Position numbers and translations under genes: made by a program. 11,181 bases of DNA from Arthrobacter sp. (GTDB lineage Bacteria > Actinomycetota > Actinomycetes > Actinomycetales > Micrococcaceae), in contig JAPSIT010000052.1 in the NCBI GenBank assembly GCA_031178585.1, positions 1 to 11,181 of the forward strand. The letters are read 5' to 3'. Shown here piece after piece: positions 6,035 to 11,181 of the stretch. The stretch's first letter is position 1, and every line of letters begins with the position of its first letter. The notes beneath the pieces were generated by a model. That model worked only from the letters and a program-made list of their open reading frames with translations. It was not told the DNA's origin and did no database searches.

Positions 6035-7279
6035 ATGACCGTCTTCAGCGAACTTCGCATGCTGCCCGCTCCCGCTGACCGGCAGGGATGGGACGCCTCC
6101 AACACCGCCCGCCTGGCGATGGCCGGCGTCGTGATCTTTACGCTCCTGGTCGGGGCGAACCTGGCAACGCCGCTGTACCCCCTGCTGCAGGCCCGGCTCG
6201 GCCTGACCGCCCTGGATATTTCGGTGGCGTTCTCCGCCTACGTCCTGGCCCTCGCGTCCACCCTGCTGCTGGCCGGCCACTGGTCGGACCACATCGGCCG
6301 GCGGGCAGCGCTGCTGCTGGCGGTGCTGACGGGTCTCGCGGGCGGGGTTGTCTTTGCCCACGCGGAAAACCTGGCGGCGCTCTCTGCTGGCCGGGCGCTG
6401 CAGGGGATGGCGGTGGCCCTGGCCACCGGGGCCAGTTCCGCCGCGCTGCGGGAGCTGCTTCCGCAGCGGCCCGAGTGGGCATCCCGCGTCACGCTGCTGG
6501 CTTCAGCCGGGGGAGTTGCGGCCGGCCCGGCGGTCGGTGGCGTCCTCTCGCTGCTGCCGGCGCCGACGTCCACGCCGTACCTCGTCCACTCGCTTGTCCT
6601 CGCGGCCCTCTTGGTTCCGCTCTGCCTGCTTCGTGCCCGTCCGGCCATTAAACCGGCCGAGGGTCCGCGGCCGCTCAAGGCACTGGCACCTCGCCGCCCG
6701 TCGATATCAAATGAGGCGAGGGACGCGTTCTGGGTGGCTGCCGCCGTCGGATTCCTGAGCTTTGCGGTCTTTGGCTTCTGCCTGTCCCTGGCTCCCGGGT
6801 ACTTCGCCGGATTGCTGGGCGTGGACTCCCGGCCGCTCATCGGTGTCCTGGCCGGCCTGACCCTGGGGGCTTCCGCGCTAAGCCAACTTGTCACCGTCCG
6901 GAGCCGGTTCGCCGTTCCGGCCGGGCTGGCTGTGCTCGGCGGGTCCGTGATCATGATCGCGGCAGCCGGGGTGTGGAGCAGCCCCTGGCTCCTGGTCGCC
7001 GCCAGCCTGGCCGCCGGCGCCGGGCAGGGTATTGCCTTCCGCACCGTCTTCAACGATGTGGCGGGCAAAGTCGAAGCCTCCCGCCACGCGCAGATCATCA
7101 GCACCGTCTACGTCATCACCTACATGGGCAGCGCGCTGCCGGTGATCGGCCTCGGATTCGCAACGGCGGCCTATGGCCTGGATGGGGCCGTCACCGGATT
7201 TGTGGTGCTTTGCGGCGCCGCCGCCACGGCCCTGGCTGCGCTCACGCTTCGCCGGGCGCTCCGGACACCGCGGCTGTAG
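6035..7279 (+). CDS. MFS transporter, probable drug or metabolite exporter
   Basis: A 414-residue inner-membrane protein with about twelve hydrophobic segments and an N-terminal extension of about 28 residues. The MFS motif A, GHWSDHIGRR, lies at 81-90 in the loop between helices two and three, with the key Gly81, Asp85, Gly88 and Arg89-Arg90. A cytoplasmic loop of about 35 basic and Pro-rich residues (around 200-235) separates the two halves. The GRALQGMA segment (118-125) resembles helix four of proton-driven drug efflux proteins. The ATG at 6035 follows AAGGA by seven bases. It is divergent from one Lrp/AsnC gene and convergent with a second, so Lrp-type control by an amino acid or related molecule is a reasonable inference. 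The substrate cannot be assigned from sequence. Confidence 0.9.
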   Translation: MTVFSELRMLPAPADRQGWDASNTARLAMAGVVIFTLLVGANLATPLYPLLQARLGLTALDISVAFSAYVLALASTLLLAGHWSDHIGRRAALLLAVLTGLAGGVVFAHAENLAALSAGRALQGMAVALATGASSAALRELLPQRPEWASRVTLLASAGGVAAGPAVGGVLSLLPAPTSTPYLVHSLVLAALLVPLCLLRARPAIKPAEGPRPLKALAPRRPSISNEARDAFWVAAAVGFLSFAVFGFCLSLAPGYFAGLLGVDSRPLIGVLAGLTLGASALSQLVTVRSRFAVPAGLAVLGGSVIMIAAAGVWSSPWLLVAASLAAGAGQGIAFRTVFNDVAGKVEASRHAQIISTVYVITYMGSALPVIGLGFATAAYGLDGAVTGFVVLCGAAATALAALTLRRALRTPRL

Positions 7280-7283
7280 GTTG

Positions 7284-7326
7284 CCCGGTCCTGGTTCAGC
7301 CCGGTCCTGGTTCAGTCTGGTCCTGG
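7284..7326. repeat. 16-bp tandem repeat between two convergent genes
   Basis: CCCGGTCCTGGTTCAG occurs twice in perfect tandem (7284-7299 and 7300-7315), followed by a partial degenerate third copy (7316-7326). It fills most of the 53-bp gap between the exporter stop (7279) and the second Lrp stop (7333). No U-tract terminator is visible here. Confidence 0.85.
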
Positions 7327-7332
7327 CCCGGG

Positions 7333-7845
7333 TTAGTCCTGTTCGGGCAGGGGCCCGTGGTTGCCGGGCATGTGCTCAAACACCAGGGTAGTTTCCGTGT
7401 GGCCCACCACGGGGTCCGTGGCCAGGTTGTCCAGCACCCAGTCTCGAAGGTCCTCCGTCGTGGCCACCGCGATGTGCAGCAGGTAGTCAACGGATCCGGA
7501 CGTGTGGAACGTGGACAGCACGGCCGGAAGCTTGGGGACCCGCGAGGTGAACCGGTCAATCTGCTCCCGGTCATGCGCGCGGAGCCGGACGGCGATCAGG
7601 GCTTGGACCGAACGGCCGATGGCGGAGAGGCTGAGCTTGGCTTCGAACCCCTCGATGATGCCCCGCTCCGACAATGCCCGGGTCCGCATGAGAGCTGTGG
7701 AAGGGGCAATCCCCACCAGCTCGGCAAGCTGCTTGTTGGAGATCCGCGCGTCGTCCACGAGGGCAGCCAGGAGCCGTTCATCAATGGAGTCCAGCGGCTC
7801 GCCATGTCCCGACCCGGACCGGACGTTCTTCGCATTGGTGCTCAC
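7333..7845 (-). CDS. Lrp/AsnC-family transcriptional regulator (second copy)
   Basis: A 170-residue regulator of standard Lrp/AsnC length. LDSIDERLLAALVDDARIS (18-36) begins the DNA-binding domain, the helix-turn-helix covers about 37-58 (QLAELVGIAPSTALMRTRAL), and EGFEAKLSLSAIG (65-77) links to the C-terminal domain. The effector-domain signature SGSVDYLLHIAV is at 116-127 with Gly117 and Asp120. The start is a GTG at 7845 with a very good GAGGAGG site four bases upstream. It is convergent with the MFS exporter and lies downstream of another MFS gene on the same strand, with a 126-bp gap suggesting its own promoter. It is clearly diverged from the Lrp protein at 5349-5882, so the two are not a recent duplication. 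Its target is unknown; the palindrome upstream of its promoter may be its own site. Confidence 0.92.
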   Translation of the reverse strand: MSTNAKNVRSGSGHGEPLDSIDERLLAALVDDARISNKQLAELVGIAPSTALMRTRALSERGIIEGFEAKLSLSAIGRSVQALIAVRLRAHDREQIDRFTSRVPKLPAVLSTFHTSGSVDYLLHIAVATTEDLRDWVLDNLATDPVVGHTETTLVFEHMPGNHGPLPEQD

Positions 7846-7870
7846 GGATCCTCCTCAGGGTGTGCAGTTC

Positions 7871-7876
7871 ATCTTA
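7871..7876 (-). promoter_or_regulatory. Candidate -10 element for the second Lrp gene
   Basis: Read on the minus strand this is TAAGAT, close to TATAAT, 26 bp upstream of the GTG start. The matching -35 (TGGATC after a 17-bp spacer) is weak. Confidence 0.35.
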
Positions 7877-7920
7877 GCCGTGGCTTTCCGGCCGATCCAT
7901 GCACCGGCACCCCGTGTGCC

Positions 7921-7930
7921 CGAATATTCG
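7921..7930. promoter_or_regulatory. 10-bp perfect palindrome upstream of the second Lrp gene
   Basis: CGAATATTCG is a perfect palindrome with an AT-rich centre, 76-85 bp upstream of the Lrp GTG and about 40 bp downstream of the MFS stop. It could be an autoregulatory Lrp site. The adjacent 7931-7943 stretch is a GC-only run with CCCGCGGG. Confidence 0.3.
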
Positions 7931-7971
7931 CCGGGCCCGCGGGACCTTCCCTGGAGGATAATTCGCGGCCG

Positions 7972-9240
7972 TCACACCGCCTTCGCGGGATGTGCGACGG
8001 CGGTAATCACCGCCGTCGTACACCCCAGCGCGATCACGGTGACGGCGAGCGCTGTCCAGCCGAGCGACTGGAACACGATGCCGCCCGCCCAGCCGATCAC
8101 ACTCGAGCCCAGATAGTAGGCCAGGTTGTACAGCGACGCGGCCTGGGCCCTCCCGGAGACGGCTATGGCGCCGGTCCAACCCGCGCCGATGCTGTGGGCG
8201 GCGAAGAATCCGCCGGTGAAGATCAGGAGGCCGACCAGGATCAGCACCAGCATCCCGGTGAGGGTAAGGGCCAGGCCCGCAGTCATCAGCACAATGCCCG
8301 CCAGCAGAACCGTCCGCCGGCCAAAGCGCTCCGTCAGCCCTCCGGCCCAGCGGGAGGTCACCGTCCCTGCCAGGTAGGCCAGGAAGATCAGGCTGATGAC
8401 GGTTGCCGGGAGGCTGAACGGGTCCGCCGAGAGCCGGAACCCCAGGTAGTTGTAGACCGCCACGAACCCGCCCATGAGAAGGAATGCCTGGACATAGAGC
8501 GCAAGCAGGCGGGCGTTGCGGAGGTGGGTGCCCAGCGTCCGTGCCGCTCCCCGCAAGCCCCGGGCCGGGGCGGGCGTGAACCTCCTGGCCCTGGGGACCA
8601 GGACCAGGAACAGAATCGCGGCAACGGTCGCGAGGACGGAGACGGAGAGCGCTGCGGCGCGCCACCCCCACAGCTCGCCGGCAGGCCCGGCCACCAGCCT
8701 GCCAGCGAGGCCTCCCAGGGTTGTTCCCGCCACATAACTGCCGGCGGCCATCGCGGTATGGGCCTTGTTGACTTCCTCGTTCAGGTAGGCGATGGCGATC
8801 GCAGGGATCCCGCCCAGGGCCATGCCTTCCATCGTCCGGAGCGCCAGCAGCAAAGGGAACGAGGTGGCGAGCGGTACCAGCAGCCCCAGCACGGTGGCCG
8901 CAGAAATGCCCCAGGTCATCGCCCGGACCCGTCCGATCCTGTCAGCCAGGAACGACCACGGGATGACGGTGACGGCGAGCCCCACCGTGGCCAGCGAGAT
9001 GGTCAGCGCGGCCTCTGCCGCAGTGACGCCAAGCTCCCTGGACATCAGGGGCAGCACCGCCTGGGTGGAATAGAGCTGGGCAAAGGTTGCCACTCCCGCA
9101 AAGGCAAGCCCTGCCAGGATTCTGCCGTAGGCGGTGGACCCCTTCGGATGCCCCTCCCACGCCGTCTGAAGCCGTGGCCCGGCTCCGCCCGTTCCCGGGC
9201 CGGGCAGGTTGCTCGAGGCGGGGACAGCAGGCGTTGGCAT
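7972..9240 (-). CDS. MFS transporter, YnfM-like
   Basis: A 422-residue inner-membrane transporter with about twelve hydrophobic segments after a polar, Gly/Pro-rich N-terminus of about 38 residues. Motif A appears as FLADRIGRVR at 97-106 and a related SRWAGGLTERFGRR sequence precedes helix nine in the second half. Helix one ends with YSTQAVLPLMSREL (57-70), characteristic of the YnfM-type exporters of the MFS as I recall them. In Escherichia coli ynfM is divergent from the LysR gene ynfL, and the same arrangement occurs here, which supports the assignment. The ATG at 9240 lacks a clear ribosome binding site and lies only about 21 bases from the predicted transcript start, so the leader is very short. 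Control by the neighbouring LysR protein is likely. Substrate unknown; arabinose or drug efflux has been proposed for relatives, but nothing here decides it. Confidence 0.9.
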   Translation of the reverse strand: MPTPAVPASSNLPGPGTGGAGPRLQTAWEGHPKGSTAYGRILAGLAFAGVATFAQLYSTQAVLPLMSRELGVTAAEAALTISLATVGLAVTVIPWSFLADRIGRVRAMTWGISAATVLGLLVPLATSFPLLLALRTMEGMALGGIPAIAIAYLNEEVNKAHTAMAAGSYVAGTTLGGLAGRLVAGPAGELWGWRAAALSVSVLATVAAILFLVLVPRARRFTPAPARGLRGAARTLGTHLRNARLLALYVQAFLLMGGFVAVYNYLGFRLSADPFSLPATVISLIFLAYLAGTVTSRWAGGLTERFGRRTVLLAGIVLMTAGLALTLTGMLVLILVGLLIFTGGFFAAHSIGAGWTGAIAVSGRAQAASLYNLAYYLGSSVIGWAGGIVFQSLGWTALAVTVIALGCTTAVITAVAHPAKAV

Positions 9241-9246
9241 ACTTCG

Positions 9247-9262
9247 AGGGTAGGTCTACCCT
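9247..9262. promoter_or_regulatory. 16-bp palindrome at the predicted MFS transcript start
   Basis: AGGGTAG (9247-9253) and CTACCCT (9256-9262) are perfect inverted copies around a 2-bp centre. The site lies just downstream of the candidate MFS -10, where a bound protein would block transcription. Confidence 0.5.
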
Positions 9263-9267
9263 GATCC

Positions 9268-9273
9268 AGTATC
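9268..9273 (-). promoter_or_regulatory. Candidate -10 element of the YnfM-like MFS gene
   Basis: Minus-strand GATACT, four of six matches to TATAAT, is 28 bp upstream of the ATG. TTCTGA lies 16 bp further upstream as a weak -35 and falls within the neighbouring dyad. Confidence 0.4.
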
Positions 9274-9276
9274 CAA

Positions 9277-9302
9277 TGCATGATTTATCTCAGAATCATG
9301 CA
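9277..9302. promoter_or_regulatory. 26-bp perfect dyad in the MFS/LysR divergent promoter region, probable LysR operator
   Basis: TGCATGATT (9277-9285) and AATCATGCA (9294-9302) are perfect 9-bp inverted arms around an 8-bp spacer. The site is 30 bp upstream of the LysR ATG and covers the likely -35 of the divergent MFS gene. LysR proteins usually bind dyads in just such shared regions. A canonical T-N11-A core is not exactly symmetric here, so the regulator assignment rests on position. Confidence 0.65.
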
Positions 9303-9331
9303 GGAGCGGATACGTATGGAGGCTGGGGATC

Positions 9332-10324
9332 ATGGACATTGAGCACAGGCAGCTGGTCCAGCTGCTGCCCGTCTTGCCGGTCCTGGCGGAACTGGGCCGC
9401 ACGCAGCACATCACCGAAACAGCCGAACTGCTGGGCGTTCCGCAGTCCACCGTGAGCCGCGCCCTGGCCCGCGCAAGTGCGGTGGTGGGCACCGAGCTGC
9501 TCATCCGTGAGGGCAGGGGGGTTCGTCTCACTCCGGCTGCAAAGGCCCTACTGCCCTACATCGAGTCCGCGCTCGCGGAATTCCGGGCCGGACTCGACCT
9601 GGTGCGCCATGAGTCCGAGGTGGTGCGCGGAAGGATCTCCGTGGCGTTCCAGCACACCTTCGGTGAAGCGACACTGCCCCTCCTGATCAGCGAGTTCCGG
9701 AGCCGCCATCCCCAGACCGAGTTCGATCTCAGCCAGGGAGCGAGGGATACCTGCCTCGGCGATCTGGCTTCAGGCGCAGCAGACCTCGCACTGACAGCGC
9801 CCGTGGCAGCTGCCAGCCGGACGATCGGCTCGGCGGCTCTCTACCGGGAACCCCTGCGCCTGGTGGTGCATCATGGCCACCGCATCGCCGGGTGCCCGTC
9901 GGCGGCCCTCGCTGACATCAAAGGCGAGCCGTTCGTAGCGCTGGGCCCGGGATACGGGCTGCGCTCCATCACCGATGCCCTGTTCCGGGATGCAGGGTTC
10001 CGGCCCCGTATCGCCTTCGAAAGCCAGGACACCCATACGGTCCGCGGCCTGGTTTCCGCCGGACTGGGCGTCAGCATCCTCCCGCCAGGAGGAGGTCCCG
10101 GCCAGGTCCCGGGAGCCGGACCGGCCCCCGGTGCAGGCGCCGGTGACCTGGGCTGGGTGGAGGTTCCGCTGCAGTCGGACCGGGCCTACCGGGAGATCGG
10201 CGTGGCCTGGCGTGAGCGCCGGGGCGGCGCGGAACCGGACCAGGTGCGTCTTTTTCGGGAACTCGTGCTGGGGGAGGGGCCTGCGTTGCTGGCCGGGCTG
10301 GTCCGTGCCCGTTCCGGAGCCTGA
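9332..10324 (+). CDS. LysR-family transcriptional regulator
   Basis: A 330-residue LysR regulator. The winged helix-turn-helix is at about 4-65, with AELLGVPQSTVSRALARA (31-48) as the HTH core and TELLIREGRGVRLTPA (54-69) as the wing and family signature. A linker helix (about 70-95) leads to the co-inducer domain (about 100-300), which has two Rossmann-like halves and a typical VSAGLGVSILPP segment (241-252). A Gly/Pro/Ala-rich stretch at 251-273 enlarges the loop after that segment. The ATG at 9332 has GGAGG nine bases upstream. It is divergent from a YnfM-like MFS gene, an arrangement matching ynfL/ynfM, so it probably controls that transporter and itself through the dyad at 9277-9302. The inducer is unknown. 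Confidence 0.93.
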   Translation: MDIEHRQLVQLLPVLPVLAELGRTQHITETAELLGVPQSTVSRALARASAVVGTELLIREGRGVRLTPAAKALLPYIESALAEFRAGLDLVRHESEVVRGRISVAFQHTFGEATLPLLISEFRSRHPQTEFDLSQGARDTCLGDLASGAADLALTAPVAAASRTIGSAALYREPLRLVVHHGHRIAGCPSAALADIKGEPFVALGPGYGLRSITDALFRDAGFRPRIAFESQDTHTVRGLVSAGLGVSILPPGGGPGQVPGAGPAPGAGAGDLGWVEVPLQSDRAYREIGVAWRERRGGAEPDQVRLFRELVLGEGPALLAGLVRARSGA

Positions 10325-10349
10325 CCGTCATCGTTGAGGAGGGAGATCC

Positions 10350-10376
10350 CGGCGCTTATACCGCGACGAAGCGCTG
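10350..10376. terminator. Hairpin between convergent LysR and nitronate monooxygenase genes
   Basis: GCGCTT (10352-10357) and AAGCGC (10369-10374) form a 6-bp stem with an 11-nt loop. A G-T wobble and a C-G pair extend it to 10350 and 10376. It lies in the 57-bp gap where two genes converge, fitting a shared terminator. No U-tract follows on either strand. Confidence 0.4.
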
Positions 10377-10381
10377 AGAGC

Positions 10382-11181
10382 TCACGCCTCGCTGAGGAGG
10401 CTCGCCATCACCTCGGCCACGGAACCCTGCCGGGCCTTTCGCCAGTCCGTTCCCGCCCACAGGTTCAGCCGCTCCGCGTCTCCTGCCCCCGCCGCAGCGG
10501 CACGGATGGGCGCGGTCAGGTGATGGATGGCGGGGTAGCCTTCCGGGGCGTCCCCGTGGTCCCGAACGAACTCGTTGACGAGTGCACGTGCGTAGCGCCC
10601 TGTAAAGGCCCGTGTCAGACGGGTCTCCGTGAACCGGTCCGAAGCCAATGCGTCCTTGTGCAGCTGCCGTGCGCCGCTTTCCTCCGTCCGCAGGAGCGCG
10701 GTGCCCACCTGTGCCGCCTCGGCGCCCGCGGCGAGCGCGGATTTCACAGCGCCTGGGTCAGACAGGGCGCCGGCCGCTACAAGCGGAAGCCCGACGGCGG
10801 CGTGCACCTCCCGGACCAGGTCCGCCGTCGTGGTCTGGTCACCTGAGCCGGCGGCAGTCCGTGTGCCTGCCTCCAGGAAGGCGCCACTGTGCCCGCCGGC
10901 GCTGCTGTGCTGGACGACCAGGGCATCGACGCCCCGGTCCCGGGCGAATTCGGCTTCAGCCCTGCTCGTGACGGTGGCAAGAACAGTGGTGCCCGCGCTG
11001 CGGAACCTGGCTACGGTCGCCGCCTCGGGCAGGCCGAACGTAAAGCTGACCAGCTCCACTGGATTCAGCAGGAGTTCGTCAACCTTGCCCTGCCAGGCGT
11101 CATCGTCGTCGAGCTTCAGGGCTGGGACGTCGACGCCGTACCGGGCCGCATCATCCCGCAGGCTCTCGCGGTACCGTTCCA
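10382..11181 (-). CDS. Nitronate monooxygenase (2-nitropropane dioxygenase family), N-terminus cut by window edge
   Basis: An FMN-dependent TIM-barrel enzyme that would oxidise alkyl nitronates, such as propionate 3-nitronate, to the carbonyl compound and nitrite. About 265 residues are visible, out of the usual 310-360, so roughly the first 60-100 are beyond position 11181. Numbered from the first full codon, VSFTFGLP is at 43-50, the probable catalytic His97 lies in SSAGGHSG, and the FMN phosphate-site region LVAAGALSD precedes AQVGTALL. The C-terminal block TRAFTGRYARALVNEF, the HHLT motif and NLWAG are typical of the family. The frame is open to the window edge through a GTG at 11059 that encodes an internal valine, so that codon is not the start. 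The common AGGI of relatives is AGAL here. It converges with the LysR gene. The physiological role may be nitronate detoxification. Confidence 0.92.
   Translation of the reverse strand, partial: ERYRESLRDDAARYGVDVPALKLDDDDAWQGKVDELLLNPVELVSFTFGLPEAATVARFRSAGTTVLATVTSRAEAEFARDRGVDALVVQHSSAGGHSGAFLEAGTRTAAGSGDQTTTADLVREVHAAVGLPLVAAGALSDPGAVKSALAAGAEAAQVGTALLRTEESGARQLHKDALASDRFTETRLTRAFTGRYARALVNEFVRDHGDAPEGYPAIHHLTAPIRAAAAGAGDAERLNLWAGTDWRKARQGSVAEVMASLLSEA

Noticed and set aside
7284..7326. A CRISPR array or terminator at the tandem repeat
   Set aside because: The copies are directly adjacent with no spacers, and no strong stem or U-tract is present.
6973..9264. A 763-codon open frame on the plus strand
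   Set aside because: It lies opposite the second Lrp and the YnfM-like MFS genes and within the exporter in another frame. Its product is rich in Arg, Gly, Pro, His and Gln with no domain, as expected for antisense frames in GC-rich DNA.
10382..11059. The nitronate monooxygenase starting at the GTG at 11059
   Set aside because: The frame continues upstream with family-like sequence to the window edge. The GTG codes for the valine before ELVSFTFG, inside the barrel.

Overview
The window is GC-rich, densely coded DNA from a high-GC Gram-positive bacterium. Codon use, GTG starts and protein types suggest an actinobacterium, most likely an Arthrobacter-like member of the Micrococcaceae. That placement is inference; there is no rRNA or other marker gene here. 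Ten protein genes are supported in full or in part, with two more truncated at the window edges in the count (the first and last genes). No tRNA, rRNA, CRISPR array, insertion sequence or phage gene was seen.

Layout. (1) Positions 1-2134, minus strand: a PLP-dependent class I/II aminotransferase and a D-2-hydroxyacid dehydrogenase joined by an ATGA stop/start overlap. Together they could interconvert an amino acid, its 2-oxo acid and a D-2-hydroxy acid. (2) Positions 2135-2452: a non-coding stretch with an AT-rich promoter and operator-like dyad near 2195-2224. (3) Positions 2453-3184: a single exported or membrane-anchored protein of unknown function, less GC-rich than its surroundings. (4) Positions 3363-5882, minus strand: a compact operon in the order Lrp/AsnC regulator, DUF1761 membrane protein, CorA-type divalent cation channel, and a short protein resembling only the C-terminal part of AFG1/ZapE ATPases. 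(5) Positions 6035-7279, plus strand: an MFS exporter divergent from the first Lrp regulator and convergent with a second Lrp regulator (7333-7845). (6) Positions 7972-10324: a YnfM-type MFS transporter divergent from a LysR regulator. Their 91-bp shared region holds a perfect 9-bp-arm dyad and a second palindrome. (7) Positions 10382-11181, minus strand: the C-terminal three quarters of a nitronate monooxygenase.

The theme is small-molecule transport under local control: two MFS exporters with three one-component regulators (two Lrp/AsnC, one LysR) plus a cation channel. No clearly new multi-gene system is evident. The best leads are the stand-alone AFG1/ZapE C-terminal-like protein coupled to CorA, the strong unassigned dyads in the promoter regions, and the coupled aminotransferase/dehydrogenase pair with no regulator gene beside it.
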